Source: Fastidiosipila sp964627125
GTDB lineage: Bacteria; Bacillota; Clostridia; Saccharofermentanales; Fastidiosipilaceae
Reading direction: 5' to 3'
Length of the DNA stretch: 64,000 nucleotides
NCBI GenBank assembly: GCA_964627125.1
Contig: CAZVJQ010000003.1
Span: 1 to 64,000, forward strand
The notes below the pieces were generated by a model that did not search any database, was not told where the DNA came from, and was given only the letters and a program-made list of their open reading frames with translations. Position numbers and translations under genes: made by a program. Positions 35,085 to 44,549 of this stretch are shown here, in pieces. Numbering within the stretch: position 1 is the first letter of the stretch; every line of letters begins with the position of its first letter.

Positions 35085-36875
35085 TTGAAAGAAGATATTT
35101 TTAAACTTAAAAATGTTTCATACACATATGACTTGAACAGGAAGGATGCTAATCCTGCTGTTTATAATTTGAGTCTTAATGTTCCTCAAGCAAGTAAAAT
35201 CTCAATTTTAGGTGCTAATGGATCAGGTAAATCTACATTAGCTAAGCTCATGAAGGCACTTCTTTTTCCACAGGAGGGAGAGGTTTTATTGCTAGGTCAT
35301 CCTAGTGACACTCAAGAGAGCTTAGAAATAGTTCATAGCACAGTTGGTATGGTTTTCCAAAATCCAGATAATCAAATTGTTGGAACTATAGTTGAAGAAG
35401 ATGTTGCATTTGGTCCTGAAAATATTGCCATGCCTAGAGAGAAGATGCTAGAGCTAATTCCTCGTGCCATCAAGGAAGTTGGTCTTGAAGGAATGGAAGA
35501 TAGACAATCAGGTGAATTATCTGGAGGTCAGAAACAAAAACTAGCTATTGCAGGTACTCTTGCTATGGAACCTAGAGTAATTATTCTAGATGAAGCTACT
35601 TCTATGCTTGATCCTAGATCTAGGAAAGAAGTCCTAGAAATCCTTGATAGATTAAACAAGGAAAAAGGTATTAGCATAATCAATGTTACTCACCATATGG
35701 AAGAGCTTCAATTTGCAGATAACTTATTAGTAATGCACGATGGGCAAATGAGATATTCAGGCATGAATTATGATTTTTATGTTGAAGACGACTTGCTCTA
35801 TGAACTACACATGGAAAAACCTGATTATGTTTTAGTAGCTCAGGAGATTTTTAAATTACTAGATCATAATTTTGAGGCAAGAGTATTACATACACCAACA
35901 ACAGCTTCCCAAGAGATAAAAAATGCTCTGAGTATAGCGACTGAAGAGAAGTTAAATGAAGCAATCCAACATTTAAGTAATATCCAAGACGAAGATGAAC
36001 TCACTAAAGAACTTAATCCTGAAGTGATAGTTTCTGCCAAAAACTTATCTTATACATATAAAATTGAAGAGAAGTTCTCGGTGAAAGCATTAGACAATAT
36101 TTCCTTCAAAATTAATAGAGGTGAGTTTATAGGTATCTGTGGAAGCACTGGTTCTGGTAAATCTACATTAGTTCAACATCTAAATGCACTAATCAAAATC
36201 CAAGAAGGGCAATTAGAAGTCTTAGGCTTAGATATGAGCAAGAAGGCTTCCATACCTGAAGTTAGAAAACATTTAGGAATGGTAATGCAATACCCTGAAG
36301 ATCAATTATTTGAAGATAATATTTATGATGAAGTGGCATTTGGTCCTAAGCAAATGAAGTGGTCAAAAGAAGAAATAGATGCATCAGTTAAAGAATCCTT
36401 AGAAGTTTTGTCACTTGATGATTTAGGATTAGATAGATCACCATTTTCATTATCTGGTGGTCAGCAAAGAAGATTAGCAATCGCTGGAATTTTAGCAATG
36501 AAGCCTGATATTTTAGTATTAGATGAGCCTGCTGCAGGACTAGATCCACTAGCTAAGCAAGAACTATATGCGATATTAAAGGATTTAGAAAAAACAGGAG
36601 TAAGCATAATAATGATTTCACACAGCATGGATGATATCAGCAAGCTTGCAGAAAAAGTACTATTATTGCATGAGGGTAAAGCTCTAGCGTATGAAACAGT
36701 AGAGAATACTTTTGCCAATGAAGATTTAATTGAAAGAGCAGCACTAGATTTACCAGCTCTAATGGATTTTGCAAAACTATTTAGAGATAAATATGAAGAC
36801 ATTAATATAGTAAAATTTAGAGCAAATAAATTAGCACAAGAATTACTTACACTAGAACTTGAAAGTAGAAATTAG
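35085..36875 (+). CDS. Fused EcfA1-EcfA2 energy-coupling factor ATPase
   Basis: 596 residues holding two complete ABC ATPase domains. Domain 1: Walker A GANGSGKST (43-51), FQNPDNQIVGTIVEEDVAFGP (EcfA1 type), LSGGQ 145-149, Walker B VIILDE 165-170. Domain 2: Walker A GSTGSGKST (353-361), QYPEDQLFEDNIYDEVAFGP (EcfA2 type), LSGGQ 456-460, Walker B ILVLDEP. A helical linker (about 245-310) joins them. In most Bacillota these are two adjacent genes; here they are one chain. With EcfT it forms the shared module that drives vitamin-uptake S components encoded elsewhere. TTG start with TATGGAG upstream. Confidence 0.95.
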   Translation: MKEDIFKLKNVSYTYDLNRKDANPAVYNLSLNVPQASKISILGANGSGKSTLAKLMKALLFPQEGEVLLLGHPSDTQESLEIVHSTVGMVFQNPDNQIVGTIVEEDVAFGPENIAMPREKMLELIPRAIKEVGLEGMEDRQSGELSGGQKQKLAIAGTLAMEPRVIILDEATSMLDPRSRKEVLEILDRLNKEKGISIINVTHHMEELQFADNLLVMHDGQMRYSGMNYDFYVEDDLLYELHMEKPDYVLVAQEIFKLLDHNFEARVLHTPTTASQEIKNALSIATEEKLNEAIQHLSNIQDEDELTKELNPEVIVSAKNLSYTYKIEEKFSVKALDNISFKINRGEFIGICGSTGSGKSTLVQHLNALIKIQEGQLEVLGLDMSKKASIPEVRKHLGMVMQYPEDQLFEDNIYDEVAFGPKQMKWSKEEIDASVKESLEVLSLDDLGLDRSPFSLSGGQQRRLAIAGILAMKPDILVLDEPAAGLDPLAKQELYAILKDLEKTGVSIIMISHSMDDISKLAEKVLLLHEGKALAYETVENTFANEDLIERAALDLPALMDFAKLFRDKYEDINIVKFRANKLAQELLTLELESRN

Positions 36876-36884
36876 GAGTTAAAG

Positions 36885-37685
36885 TTGGGAAATACAGTCA
36901 TAGGAGCTTATCAAGCTGGAGATTCCTTAATACATAGATTAGATCCAAGATTAAAACTAGTCCTATCGCTAGTTTTAATGATACTTGTATTCTTCTTGAG
37001 CTCACCTTTAAGCTTAGGACTCTTTGCAATATTTGTATTTGCTCTACTCATCCTATCTGAAGTAAACATTAAGACAATCTGGCTAGCATTAAGACCAATC
37101 ATTTTTATCCTATCTATAATCTTCTTACTAAATATATTTACAGTCCCTGGTGAGATAATTTGGTCATGGCGATTTCTATCAATAAGTAGAGAAGGTTTAA
37201 ACTCTGCTATCCTAGTCAGTGTTAGACTTATTCTTCTAACTTTTCAAACAAGTATTTTAATCAGCTTCACGACTAGTGCTCTATTATTAGCAGACTCTAT
37301 TGAATCACTACTAAGACCATTAAAAAGATTTAATGTGCCAGTAGATGATTTTGCCCTAATGATTTCAATTGCATTAAGATTTATTCCAACTCTTTCTGAA
37401 GAAGCAAATAAAATACTTAAAGCACAATCTGCTAGAGGTGCAAATCTAGATACAGGTAAGTTCATAGATAGAGTTAAAGGTATTTTGAGTATATTAGTTC
37501 CCCTATTTGTAAACTCAATTAAGAGAGCAGATGAACTCGCTATTGCTCTTGAAGCTAGAGGTTATGGTACAACTGAGAATAAGACTAAATATAAACCATT
37601 AGTATTTGAAAGAAAAGATTTGTATTTCGCATTATTTTCTCTCGCAGTGGTCATAGCGGTTATAGTTCTGGAGGTTATATTCTAA
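36885..37685 (+). CDS. ecfT: Energy-coupling factor transmembrane protein EcfT
   Basis: 266 residues with about six TM segments. SLIHRLDPRLKLVLSLVLMI start and the two coupling motifs (ARG-type) SARGANLDTG and ALEARGYG are present; these helices transmit ATPase motion to S components in the membrane. TTG start with GGAGTTAAAG upstream; its stop overlaps the truA ATG by one base. Confidence 0.95.
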   Translation: MGNTVIGAYQAGDSLIHRLDPRLKLVLSLVLMILVFFLSSPLSLGLFAIFVFALLILSEVNIKTIWLALRPIIFILSIIFLLNIFTVPGEIIWSWRFLSISREGLNSAILVSVRLILLTFQTSILISFTTSALLLADSIESLLRPLKRFNVPVDDFALMISIALRFIPTLSEEANKILKAQSARGANLDTGKFIDRVKGILSILVPLFVNSIKRADELAIALEARGYGTTENKTKYKPLVFERKDLYFALFSLAVVIAVIVLEVIF

Positions 37686-38482
37686 TGCAAGTCAATGAGG
37701 GCAGAAGAATAGCACTTTTAACTCAATATGTAGGAACTAATTATTTTGGTTGGCAAAGGCAAAAGTCAGCCCCAAGCATACAAGCAACACTAGAAGAAGC
37801 AATTTCCAAACTCACAGGGGAAGATATTAAAATTGTAGGTTGCAGTAGAACTGATGCAGGCGTACATGCGCTCCAGCATGTTTCGCATTTCGATACAGAT
37901 TTTAAAATGCCTATGGAAAAAATTCATTTAGCTCTAAATGCTCTACTTCCTGATGAAATAGTTGTATTAGATGCAGCGAGAGTTGCTGATAATTTTAATT
38001 CAAGATTTAACCCAATTGCCAAGAAATATTCATATTATATTTGGAATAATAATCATAGGAATGCATTCATAAGCGCATACTCTATTCAAGAGAGTAGAGA
38101 GCTTGATTTTGATGCTATGCATGAAGCTGCTAGTTATTTTATTGGCGAACATGATTTTAAGGGATTTATGTCAACGGGATCTAGCGCTAAAACAACAGTA
38201 AGAGAAATTCTATCTTTAACTGTAAATGGTGAGGCTGGAGATTTAATCAGAATCGATGTAGAAGGCAATGCATTCTTGTATAATATGGTAAGAATAATAG
38301 CTGGTACATTATTGTATGTGGGTTTAGGAAAGATTGATGCAAAATCAATTCCACAGATAATTTTGGAGGGTAGGAGAGAGGAAGCTGGGAAGACTTTGCC
38401 CGCGAAGGGATTGTTCTTAAACCGAGTCTACTATGAAGATTCTCCTTTTGAACAGTGGTATAATATGGAAAATTTTATTTAG
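37685..38482 (+). CDS. truA: tRNA pseudouridine(38-40) synthase TruA
   Basis: 265 residues. YVGTNYFGWQRQ start, catalytic Asp57 in GCSRTDAGVHALQHVSHF, and NAFLYNMVRIIAGTLLYVGLGK. Modifies the tRNA anticodon stem. Its place after ecfT is the usual clostridial order. Confidence 0.96.
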   Translation: MQVNEGRRIALLTQYVGTNYFGWQRQKSAPSIQATLEEAISKLTGEDIKIVGCSRTDAGVHALQHVSHFDTDFKMPMEKIHLALNALLPDEIVVLDAARVADNFNSRFNPIAKKYSYYIWNNNHRNAFISAYSIQESRELDFDAMHEAASYFIGEHDFKGFMSTGSSAKTTVREILSLTVNGEAGDLIRIDVEGNAFLYNMVRIIAGTLLYVGLGKIDAKSIPQIILEGRREEAGKTLPAKGLFLNRVYYEDSPFEQWYNMENFI

Positions 38483-38500
38483 CAAATTGGAGGCACAATT

Positions 38501-39961
38501 TTGAAAAAATGGACAGATAAAAACAACATGAGCCTATTACTCGATTACTACGAGTTAACTATGTCCCAGGTGTATTTTAATGAGGGTAGACATGAGGATA
38601 TAGTCTATTTTGACTTGTTCTTTAGAAGGTCACCAGATGGTGGTGCATACTCTATTATGGCTGGTTTAGAGCAAGCGATTGATGCAGTTAAAGATTTTAA
38701 ATTTGATGATGAAGATATTGAGTACTTAAGAAGCTTGAATAATTTCTCAAATGAATTTTTAGACTATCTAGCGAATTTAGAATTAGCTTGTGACATTTGG
38801 GCTATACCTGAAGGGACACCAATTTTCCCTGCAGAGCCTTTAGTTAAGGTTAAAGGACCGCTTGTTCATGCACAACTTATTGAGACTATTTTACTATTGA
38901 ACATCAATCACCAAAGTTTAATCGCAACTAAGGCAAGTAGATTAGCTCATGTTGCTGAGGGGCGTGCAGTTGCTGAGTTTGGTGCTAGACGTGCACAAGG
39001 TTATGATGCAGCTGTATTAGGTGCTAGAGCCGCTTACATTGGTGGAGTTAATTCAACATCAGATACAATGGCTGGACTTGCATTTGATGTTCCAGTATCA
39101 GGAACAATGGCACACAGTTTCATTCAGCTATATGACAGTGAATTTGAAGCATTTAGTGACTACGCAAGATCATATCCAGATAGTACAATTTTATTAGTAG
39201 ATACTTATAATGTTTTAAGACAGGGTGTTCCTAATGCAATTAGAGTTGCTAAGGAAGTTCTAGAGCCTATGGGCAAGCGTTTGAAGGCAATTAGATTAGA
39301 CTCAGGTGACTTAACTTACTTAAGTCAAGAAGCTAGAAAACTCTTAGATGATGCTGGTCTTGAAGACTGTAAGATTACAGTAAGTAACTCACTAGACGAA
39401 TATGCTATTAGAGATTTAATCAGCAATGGTGCTAAGATTGATTCTTTCGGTGTTGGTGAAAGATTAATTACATCTAGAAGTGAGCCTGTATTTGGTGGTG
39501 TATATAAATTAAGTGGTGTTGAAGAGGATGGAGTCGTAAGACCTACCATGAAGATATCTGAAAATGTCGCAAAAATTACTAATCCAGGCAGCAAGAAAGT
39601 TTATAGATTCTATAGCAATGACACGGGTAAAGCTATTGCCGACCTAATCACCCTAGATGATGAAGTGATTGATGAGAGTCAACCATATGTATTATTTGAC
39701 CCTGAAGCTACTTGGAAGAGAAAAACTGCTGAGAACTTCACAGCTAGACCGCTATTAGAGCAAATCTTTGATAAAGGTGAATTAGTTTATGAGTCACCAT
39801 CAATTGAGCAAATTAAAAACTATAGTACAAGAGAGAAGAGTGCGCTTTGGCCATCAATAATGAGGCTAGATACTCCACAAACTTACTATGTCGACTTGTC
39901 TGAGAAACTATGGGATCTCAAGAATGAGTTGCTTCATGAATTAAGCGCTCAGAGCAAATAA
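38501..39961 (+). CDS. pncB: Nicotinate phosphoribosyltransferase
   Basis: 486 residues. LLLDYYELTMSQVYF start; EFGARRAQGYDAAVLGARAAYIGGVNSTSD and GTMAHSFIQ (the conserved His is phosphorylated in the family); IRLDSGDLTYLSQEARK and FGVGERLITS phosphate-binding segment. Converts nicotinate and PRPP to NaMN for NAD salvage. TTG start with TTGGAGG 9 nt upstream. Confidence 0.95.
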   Translation: MKKWTDKNNMSLLLDYYELTMSQVYFNEGRHEDIVYFDLFFRRSPDGGAYSIMAGLEQAIDAVKDFKFDDEDIEYLRSLNNFSNEFLDYLANLELACDIWAIPEGTPIFPAEPLVKVKGPLVHAQLIETILLLNINHQSLIATKASRLAHVAEGRAVAEFGARRAQGYDAAVLGARAAYIGGVNSTSDTMAGLAFDVPVSGTMAHSFIQLYDSEFEAFSDYARSYPDSTILLVDTYNVLRQGVPNAIRVAKEVLEPMGKRLKAIRLDSGDLTYLSQEARKLLDDAGLEDCKITVSNSLDEYAIRDLISNGAKIDSFGVGERLITSRSEPVFGGVYKLSGVEEDGVVRPTMKISENVAKITNPGSKKVYRFYSNDTGKAIADLITLDDEVIDESQPYVLFDPEATWKRKTAENFTARPLLEQIFDKGELVYESPSIEQIKNYSTREKSALWPSIMRLDTPQTYYVDLSEKLWDLKNELLHELSAQSK

Positions 39962-39998
39962 GATATAAACTGAAAATAAGGAAAATTTAGGAAGAGGA

Positions 39999-42160
39999 AT
40001 GAAAAACATGTCAGAAGTTGAAGGAAATATTGTTGAGGAAAAGGAAACTTTTTATATCACAACTCCAATTTATTACCCAAGTAATAATTTACACATTGGG
40101 CATTCATATACAACTGTAGCTGCAGACGCTATCGCGCGTTTCCAAAGATTACAGGGTAAAGATGTAATGTTCTTAACTGGTGTAGATGAGCATGGTCAAA
40201 AGATACAAGACACTGCTAAATCTAGAGGTATGGAGCCACAAGCCTATGTAGATATGATGGCTGATGGGATTAAAGATCTATGGAAATTAATGAATATCAG
40301 TTATGACAAGTTTATTCGTACAACAGATAAAGAACATGAAGAAACTGTTCAAGCTATTTTCCAAAAGCTCTATGACNNNNNNNNNNNNNNNNNNNNNNNN
40401 NNNNNNNNNNNNNNNNNNNNNNNNNNNNNNNNNNNNNNNNNNNNNNNNNNNNNNNNNNNNNNNNNNNNNNNNNNNNAACAGATAAAGAACATGAAGAAAC
40501 TGTTCAAGCTATTTTCCAAAAGCTCTATGACCAAGGTGATATATATAAAGGTTATTATGAAGGTTGGTATTGTAAATCTTGTGAGTCTTTCTGGACTGAA
40601 TCTCAATTAGTAGATGGACTTTGCCCAGATAGTGGTGATAAAGTTATTTTAACTCAAGAAGAATCGTACTTTTTCAAATTGAGTAAATATGGTGATAGGG
40701 TATTGGAATTATATGAAAATAATCCAGACTTCTTGAAACCAGATCGCTCCAGACATGAGATGAGTAATTTTATTAAAGAAGGTCTAGATGATTTAGCTGT
40801 AAGTAGAACTAGTTTTGACTGGGGAATTGAAGTTCCTTTCGATACAAATCACGTAATTTATGTTTGGGTAGATGCTTTAATTAACTATATTAGTGCATTA
40901 GGATTCCCAGAAGATAAAGATGGTTTATTTAATAAATATTGGCCAGCAAATATTCATTTAGTAGGTAAGGAAATTGTTCGTTTCCATACTGTAATTTGGC
41001 CAGCAGTTTTAATGGCATTAGATATTGAAGTGCCGAACCGAGTATTCGCTCATGGTTGGTTATTACTTAACGATAGTAAGATGAGTAAGTCCAAGGGTAA
41101 TGTTGTAGACCCACTAGAACTAAGCAACAGATATGGTGTAGATGCAGTGCGATATTTCTTATTAAGAGAAGTCTCATTTGGTTCTGATGGTAACTTTACT
41201 AATGAAGCACTTGTTGAAAGAATTAACTCAGACCTAGCAAATGACTTAGGAAATCTACTAAGTAGAAGTACTTCCATGGTCAACAAATACTTCGATGGTG
41301 TATTGCCTGAAACTCGTGAAGCAAGTGATTTCGACCAAGAGTTACGTGATTTAGCAGCTCAAGTTTTAGAGTCATCAAGTGAGCATTTAGAGCAGATGCA
41401 GTTTAGTAAGAGTTTAGAAGATATCTGGACACTAGTTAGACGTGCAAATAAATACATTGATGAGACTGAGCCATGGATCTTGGCAAAAGATGAATCCAAT
41501 CAAGCCAAACTTGCAAATGTCTTAGCTCATTTATGTGAAGCACTGAGAGTTGTTGCAGTATTGATTTATCCATTCATGCCAGATTCTTCTGCAGCTATAT
41601 TAGAAGGACTAGGGAAAAAAAATAATATTTCTCTAAATGATGCAGAATTCGGTGAATTTGTAAGCAATAAGACAATTGAACAAGTACAACCACTATTCCC
41701 AAGATTAGATATGAAGGAAGAGATGGCTTGGTTAGATGCAATGATTAATCGTCAAAAAGAAGCTGCTGCTAAGTTTAAAGGAAACGCAGATAGTTCTGAA
41801 GCTAAGGATGAAGCTGAAGTAGAAGAGGTGCAAGAAATCGAATTCGATGACTTCACTAAGCTTGATTTACAAGTAGCTACAGTTTTAGAGTGTGTTAAAC
41901 ATCCAGATGCAGATAGACTAATACAATTTACTTTAGAACTAGCAAATTCTGAGAAGAGAACTGTAGTATCTGGATTAGCAGAGCACTATGAAGCAGAAGA
42001 TTTAATAGGTAAGCAAGTAGTTCTTCTAGCAAATCTAAAACCAAGAAAGATTAGAGGTGTTATGAGTCAGGGAATGATTCTTAGTGCTGAAAATTCAGAT
42101 GGTTCATTAGTTCTACTAGAGCCAAGTAAAGAAACCGAGTCTGGAGCTCAAATTGGATAA
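39999..42160 (+). CDS. metG: Methionyl-tRNA synthetase, interrupted by an assembly gap
   Basis: Frame runs 39999-40376, then 100 N bases, then resumes at 40477. The 55 bp before the gap (40322-40376) are repeated exactly after it (40477-40531), and removing 155 bases (one copy plus the Ns) restores a single frame of about 668 residues. HIGH at about residue 32, DSKMSKSKGNVVDP (KMSKS loop), CKSCESF knuckle, and a C-terminal Trbp111-like tRNA-binding domain (FDDFTKLDLQVATVLECVKHPDADRL). So the gene is very likely intact in the organism. The start could also be ATG 40008. Confidence 0.95.
40377..40476. other. 100-N assembly gap with 55-bp overlapping flanks
   Basis: Exactly 100 N residues, the usual scaffold placeholder. 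The same 55 bp on both sides means two contig ends overlap; no sequence is truly missing by the frame argument. Confidence 0.95.
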
Positions 42161-42974
42161 TTTAGATAATAGTTTAAATTTAACACTCTTCGATACACAT
42201 GCTCACTTAAATGATCCTAATTTATTTGAGAAGCGTCATGAACTTGTTGAAAGGGCAGAGGCAAGAGGAGTAAAATATATTAATGTAGTTGGATATGACA
42301 TTGAAAGTTCACTGACAGCTGTAAAAATTGCAGCTGAATTTGAAAATGTATATGCAATTATTGGTATTCATCCACACGATGCTCAAGAGTGGGATGAAGA
42401 TGCTGAGAATATATTTAGAGAATTATTAGAAGAAAAAGAAAAGAATAAAATAGTAGCTATCGGTGAAATTGGTTTTGATCTACACTTTGATGATCGCCAA
42501 TCTGATGAAGTACAAATTAGTGCATTTTTAGGGCAAATGAAACTGGCTTATGATTATGAATTAGCTGTTTCTATACATTCAAGGGATGCTAGTGAGTTGA
42601 CTTTGGCCAAATTGGAAGAGATTAGAGAAGAAGGCTATTTGAGAGATAAGCCTGGTGTAATACACTGCTTCGACTACGATACAACAGTAGCTAAGGAATT
42701 TCAAAAATATGATTTCTTGTTCGGAGTTGATGGACCCGTCACATTTAAGAATGGTGCAGACAAGAGAGAGTTAGTTAAGTATTTAGATGCGAGTGAAATT
42801 TTACTAGAAACTGATTGCCCATATATGGCGCCAGAACCATTTAGAGGCAAGCAGAATGAACCGAGCTTGCTATTTGAAATTGCTAAGAAAATTGCTGATG
42901 AAAAAGAAATGGGTATAGTAGAATTAGCAAGAATAACAAGCGAGAATGGTAAGAAAATTTTTAAGATTAATTAG
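42153..42974 (+). CDS. tatD: TatD family metal-dependent hydrolase
   Basis: 273 residues. FDTHAHLND (metal His pair), GIHPHDA, AIGEIGFDLHF, SIHSRDA, IHCFDYD and LETDCPYMAPEPFRG are the family blocks. Members are 3'-5' DNA exonucleases or D-aminoacyl-tRNA deacylase-like enzymes. TTG start with GGAG upstream; overlaps the end of metG by 8 bp, so they are coupled. Confidence 0.93.
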   Translation: MDNLDNSLNLTLFDTHAHLNDPNLFEKRHELVERAEARGVKYINVVGYDIESSLTAVKIAAEFENVYAIIGIHPHDAQEWDEDAENIFRELLEEKEKNKIVAIGEIGFDLHFDDRQSDEVQISAFLGQMKLAYDYELAVSIHSRDASELTLAKLEEIREEGYLRDKPGVIHCFDYDTTVAKEFQKYDFLFGVDGPVTFKNGADKRELVKYLDASEILLETDCPYMAPEPFRGKQNEPSLLFEIAKKIADEKEMGIVELARITSENGKKIFKIN

Positions 42975-42984
42975 TGAGGGAAAG

Positions 42985-43935
42985 ATGAAGGGTAGTTATA
43001 GAAAATACTTAGCAGCAATGTTAAGTTTAATTTTAGTTTTTATAGCAGCTTGCAATAGACCTGTTCCAGGTCCAACAAGTGAAGACACTGATCTATCCAA
43101 TTCAACGAGCTCAGCAACTAGTAATGAAACTACAAGCTCTACAACTGAACTTACAAGCACTACAACAGAAGAAACTAGCGAAGCGACCACAGTTGAAGAG
43201 AATACCACAACTAGTACAGTAGAAGACACAAGTGTTCTAGCTAGTACAACAACAGAATCTACTACTACTGAAGCTACTACTGTTGAAGAGACCACTACAA
43301 CTACTACAGTTGTAGAAGGAGCTAAGACTCCTGCACAGACTGAAACTAAACCTGTAGAGTATTTTTCTAATGCACTATTTGTTGGAGATTCAAGGCTTCA
43401 GAGCTTAATGATGTATGGAACTTTAACTACTCCTGACTACATAGTTGGTAGAGGTTTTAATTTATTGAATTATTTCTCAGATATGACACCTATAAATGGT
43501 ACTGAACAGATACCAGCTACTTTTGTTGCTAATAATGCAGGGAACTATACAGATATCTACATAAATATGGGACTAAATGAGTTGGGTTATCAAGATGGGC
43601 CATTCATTAATACCTATGTTAGGGTATTGGAGCATTTAAAGAGTAATAATCCAGATGCCACAATTTACATTAATTCAGTTTTACCAATAACTGAGAAACA
43701 AGATGAAATTAATTCAAGTAGAAATAATTGGATTACTATGGCGAATGTTAATAGAATTAATGGGTTATTAGAATCAATAGCCGAGGATTATGATGTTTAC
43801 TATTTAGATGCTACTGAAGTTGTGGCTCCAAGTGGTTATTTATCAGAAGGTATTTCTGCTGATGGTGTGCATTTTGATAGATCAACAGTAAATATCTGGC
43901 AAGAATTTATCCAGAGCCATGTAGTGCCTAGGTAA
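42985..43935 (+). CDS. Surface lipoprotein with SGNH/GDSL hydrolase domain
   Basis: 316 residues from ATG 42985 (GAGGGAAAG). Lipoprotein signal with lipobox IAAC (Cys23), then a Thr/Ser/Glu-rich linker (about 28-110), then an SGNH-type domain: LFVGDSRL (Ser136), a Gly-Asn-equivalent block at INMGLNELG, and DGVHFD with Asp293/His296. Outer-leaflet esterase or O-acetyl transfer/removal on a cell-surface polymer is inferred from the next genes. The linker DNA is low complexity (ACT/ACA repeats). Confidence 0.82.
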   Translation: MKGSYRKYLAAMLSLILVFIAACNRPVPGPTSEDTDLSNSTSSATSNETTSSTTELTSTTTEETSEATTVEENTTTSTVEDTSVLASTTTESTTTEATTVEETTTTTTVVEGAKTPAQTETKPVEYFSNALFVGDSRLQSLMMYGTLTTPDYIVGRGFNLLNYFSDMTPINGTEQIPATFVANNAGNYTDIYINMGLNELGYQDGPFINTYVRVLEHLKSNNPDATIYINSVLPITEKQDEINSSRNNWITMANVNRINGLLESIAEDYDVYYLDATEVVAPSGYLSEGISADGVHFDRSTVNIWQEFIQSHVVPR

Positions 43936-44031
43936 TGATGAATTAATTATGAGTTCATTAGTTAAAACTATAATAATGAAGAATATTAGTTAATATTAAT
44001 AATGCGAATTTTGATTAAGTGAGGGTAATTT

Positions 44032-44532
44032 ATGAAAACAATGAAAAATAAAATTTTATCTAGCTTGTTGTTATTGAGCTTAATAGTTATTTTGAATGCT
44101 TGTGGTAATACTGCTTCTACAATTGAGCCTGGTGCAGATTTATCCAGTCTAGGAAATGAAATTCTAGATGAAGTAGACTTCGAGGATGATTTAGCTGTGT
44201 TGAATGAGAATTTAGCAAGCAATTATTTATATCAAGTAGATTTTACTAATGTAAGTAACTACCAAATTTATGCAGGCGGAGGCTTCATAGCTGAAGAAAT
44301 TATCTTAATTGAAGCTGTTGATGCAGAAGCTGCTGAGGCTGTTTTAGAGTCTATAAATACAAGAATTGATGACTTGAAAACATCTTACGGTAATTACACA
44401 CCCGAAGAATTAGAGAATTTAGAAGATCCAGCTATAGTTACAAATGGTAACTATGTATTTTTCGTAATTTCAAGTGAAAATGAAGAAGCTGAATCAACCA
44501 TAAATGAATGGATTCTAGAGCAAAATAATTAA
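44032..44532 (+). CDS. DUF4358-like lipoprotein
   Basis: 166 residues. Signal with lipobox LNAC (Cys24), then a small alpha/beta domain: EEIILIEAVDAEAAEAVLESINTRIDDLKTSYGNYTPEELENLEDPAIV and GNYVFFVISS, matching what I recall of DUF4358 proteins, which occur beside MBOAT/DHHW genes in Bacillota. Function unknown. GAGGGTAATTT ribosome site. Confidence 0.72.
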   Translation: MKTMKNKILSSLLLLSLIVILNACGNTASTIEPGADLSSLGNEILDEVDFEDDLAVLNENLASNYLYQVDFTNVSNYQIYAGGGFIAEEIILIEAVDAEAAEAVLESINTRIDDLKTSYGNYTPEELENLEDPAIVTNGNYVFFVISSENEEAESTINEWILEQNN

Positions 44533-44549
44533 TAGATAAGGAATAGTCT

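Noticed and set aside
40322..40531. 55-bp direct repeat around the N run
   Set aside because: Explained as overlapping contig ends with a placeholder gap, not a biological duplication.
43080..43340. Repetitive ACT/ACA tract, considered as CRISPR or tandem repeat locus
   Set aside because: It is the Thr/Ser-rich linker of a lipoprotein; no regular spacer-repeat pattern.
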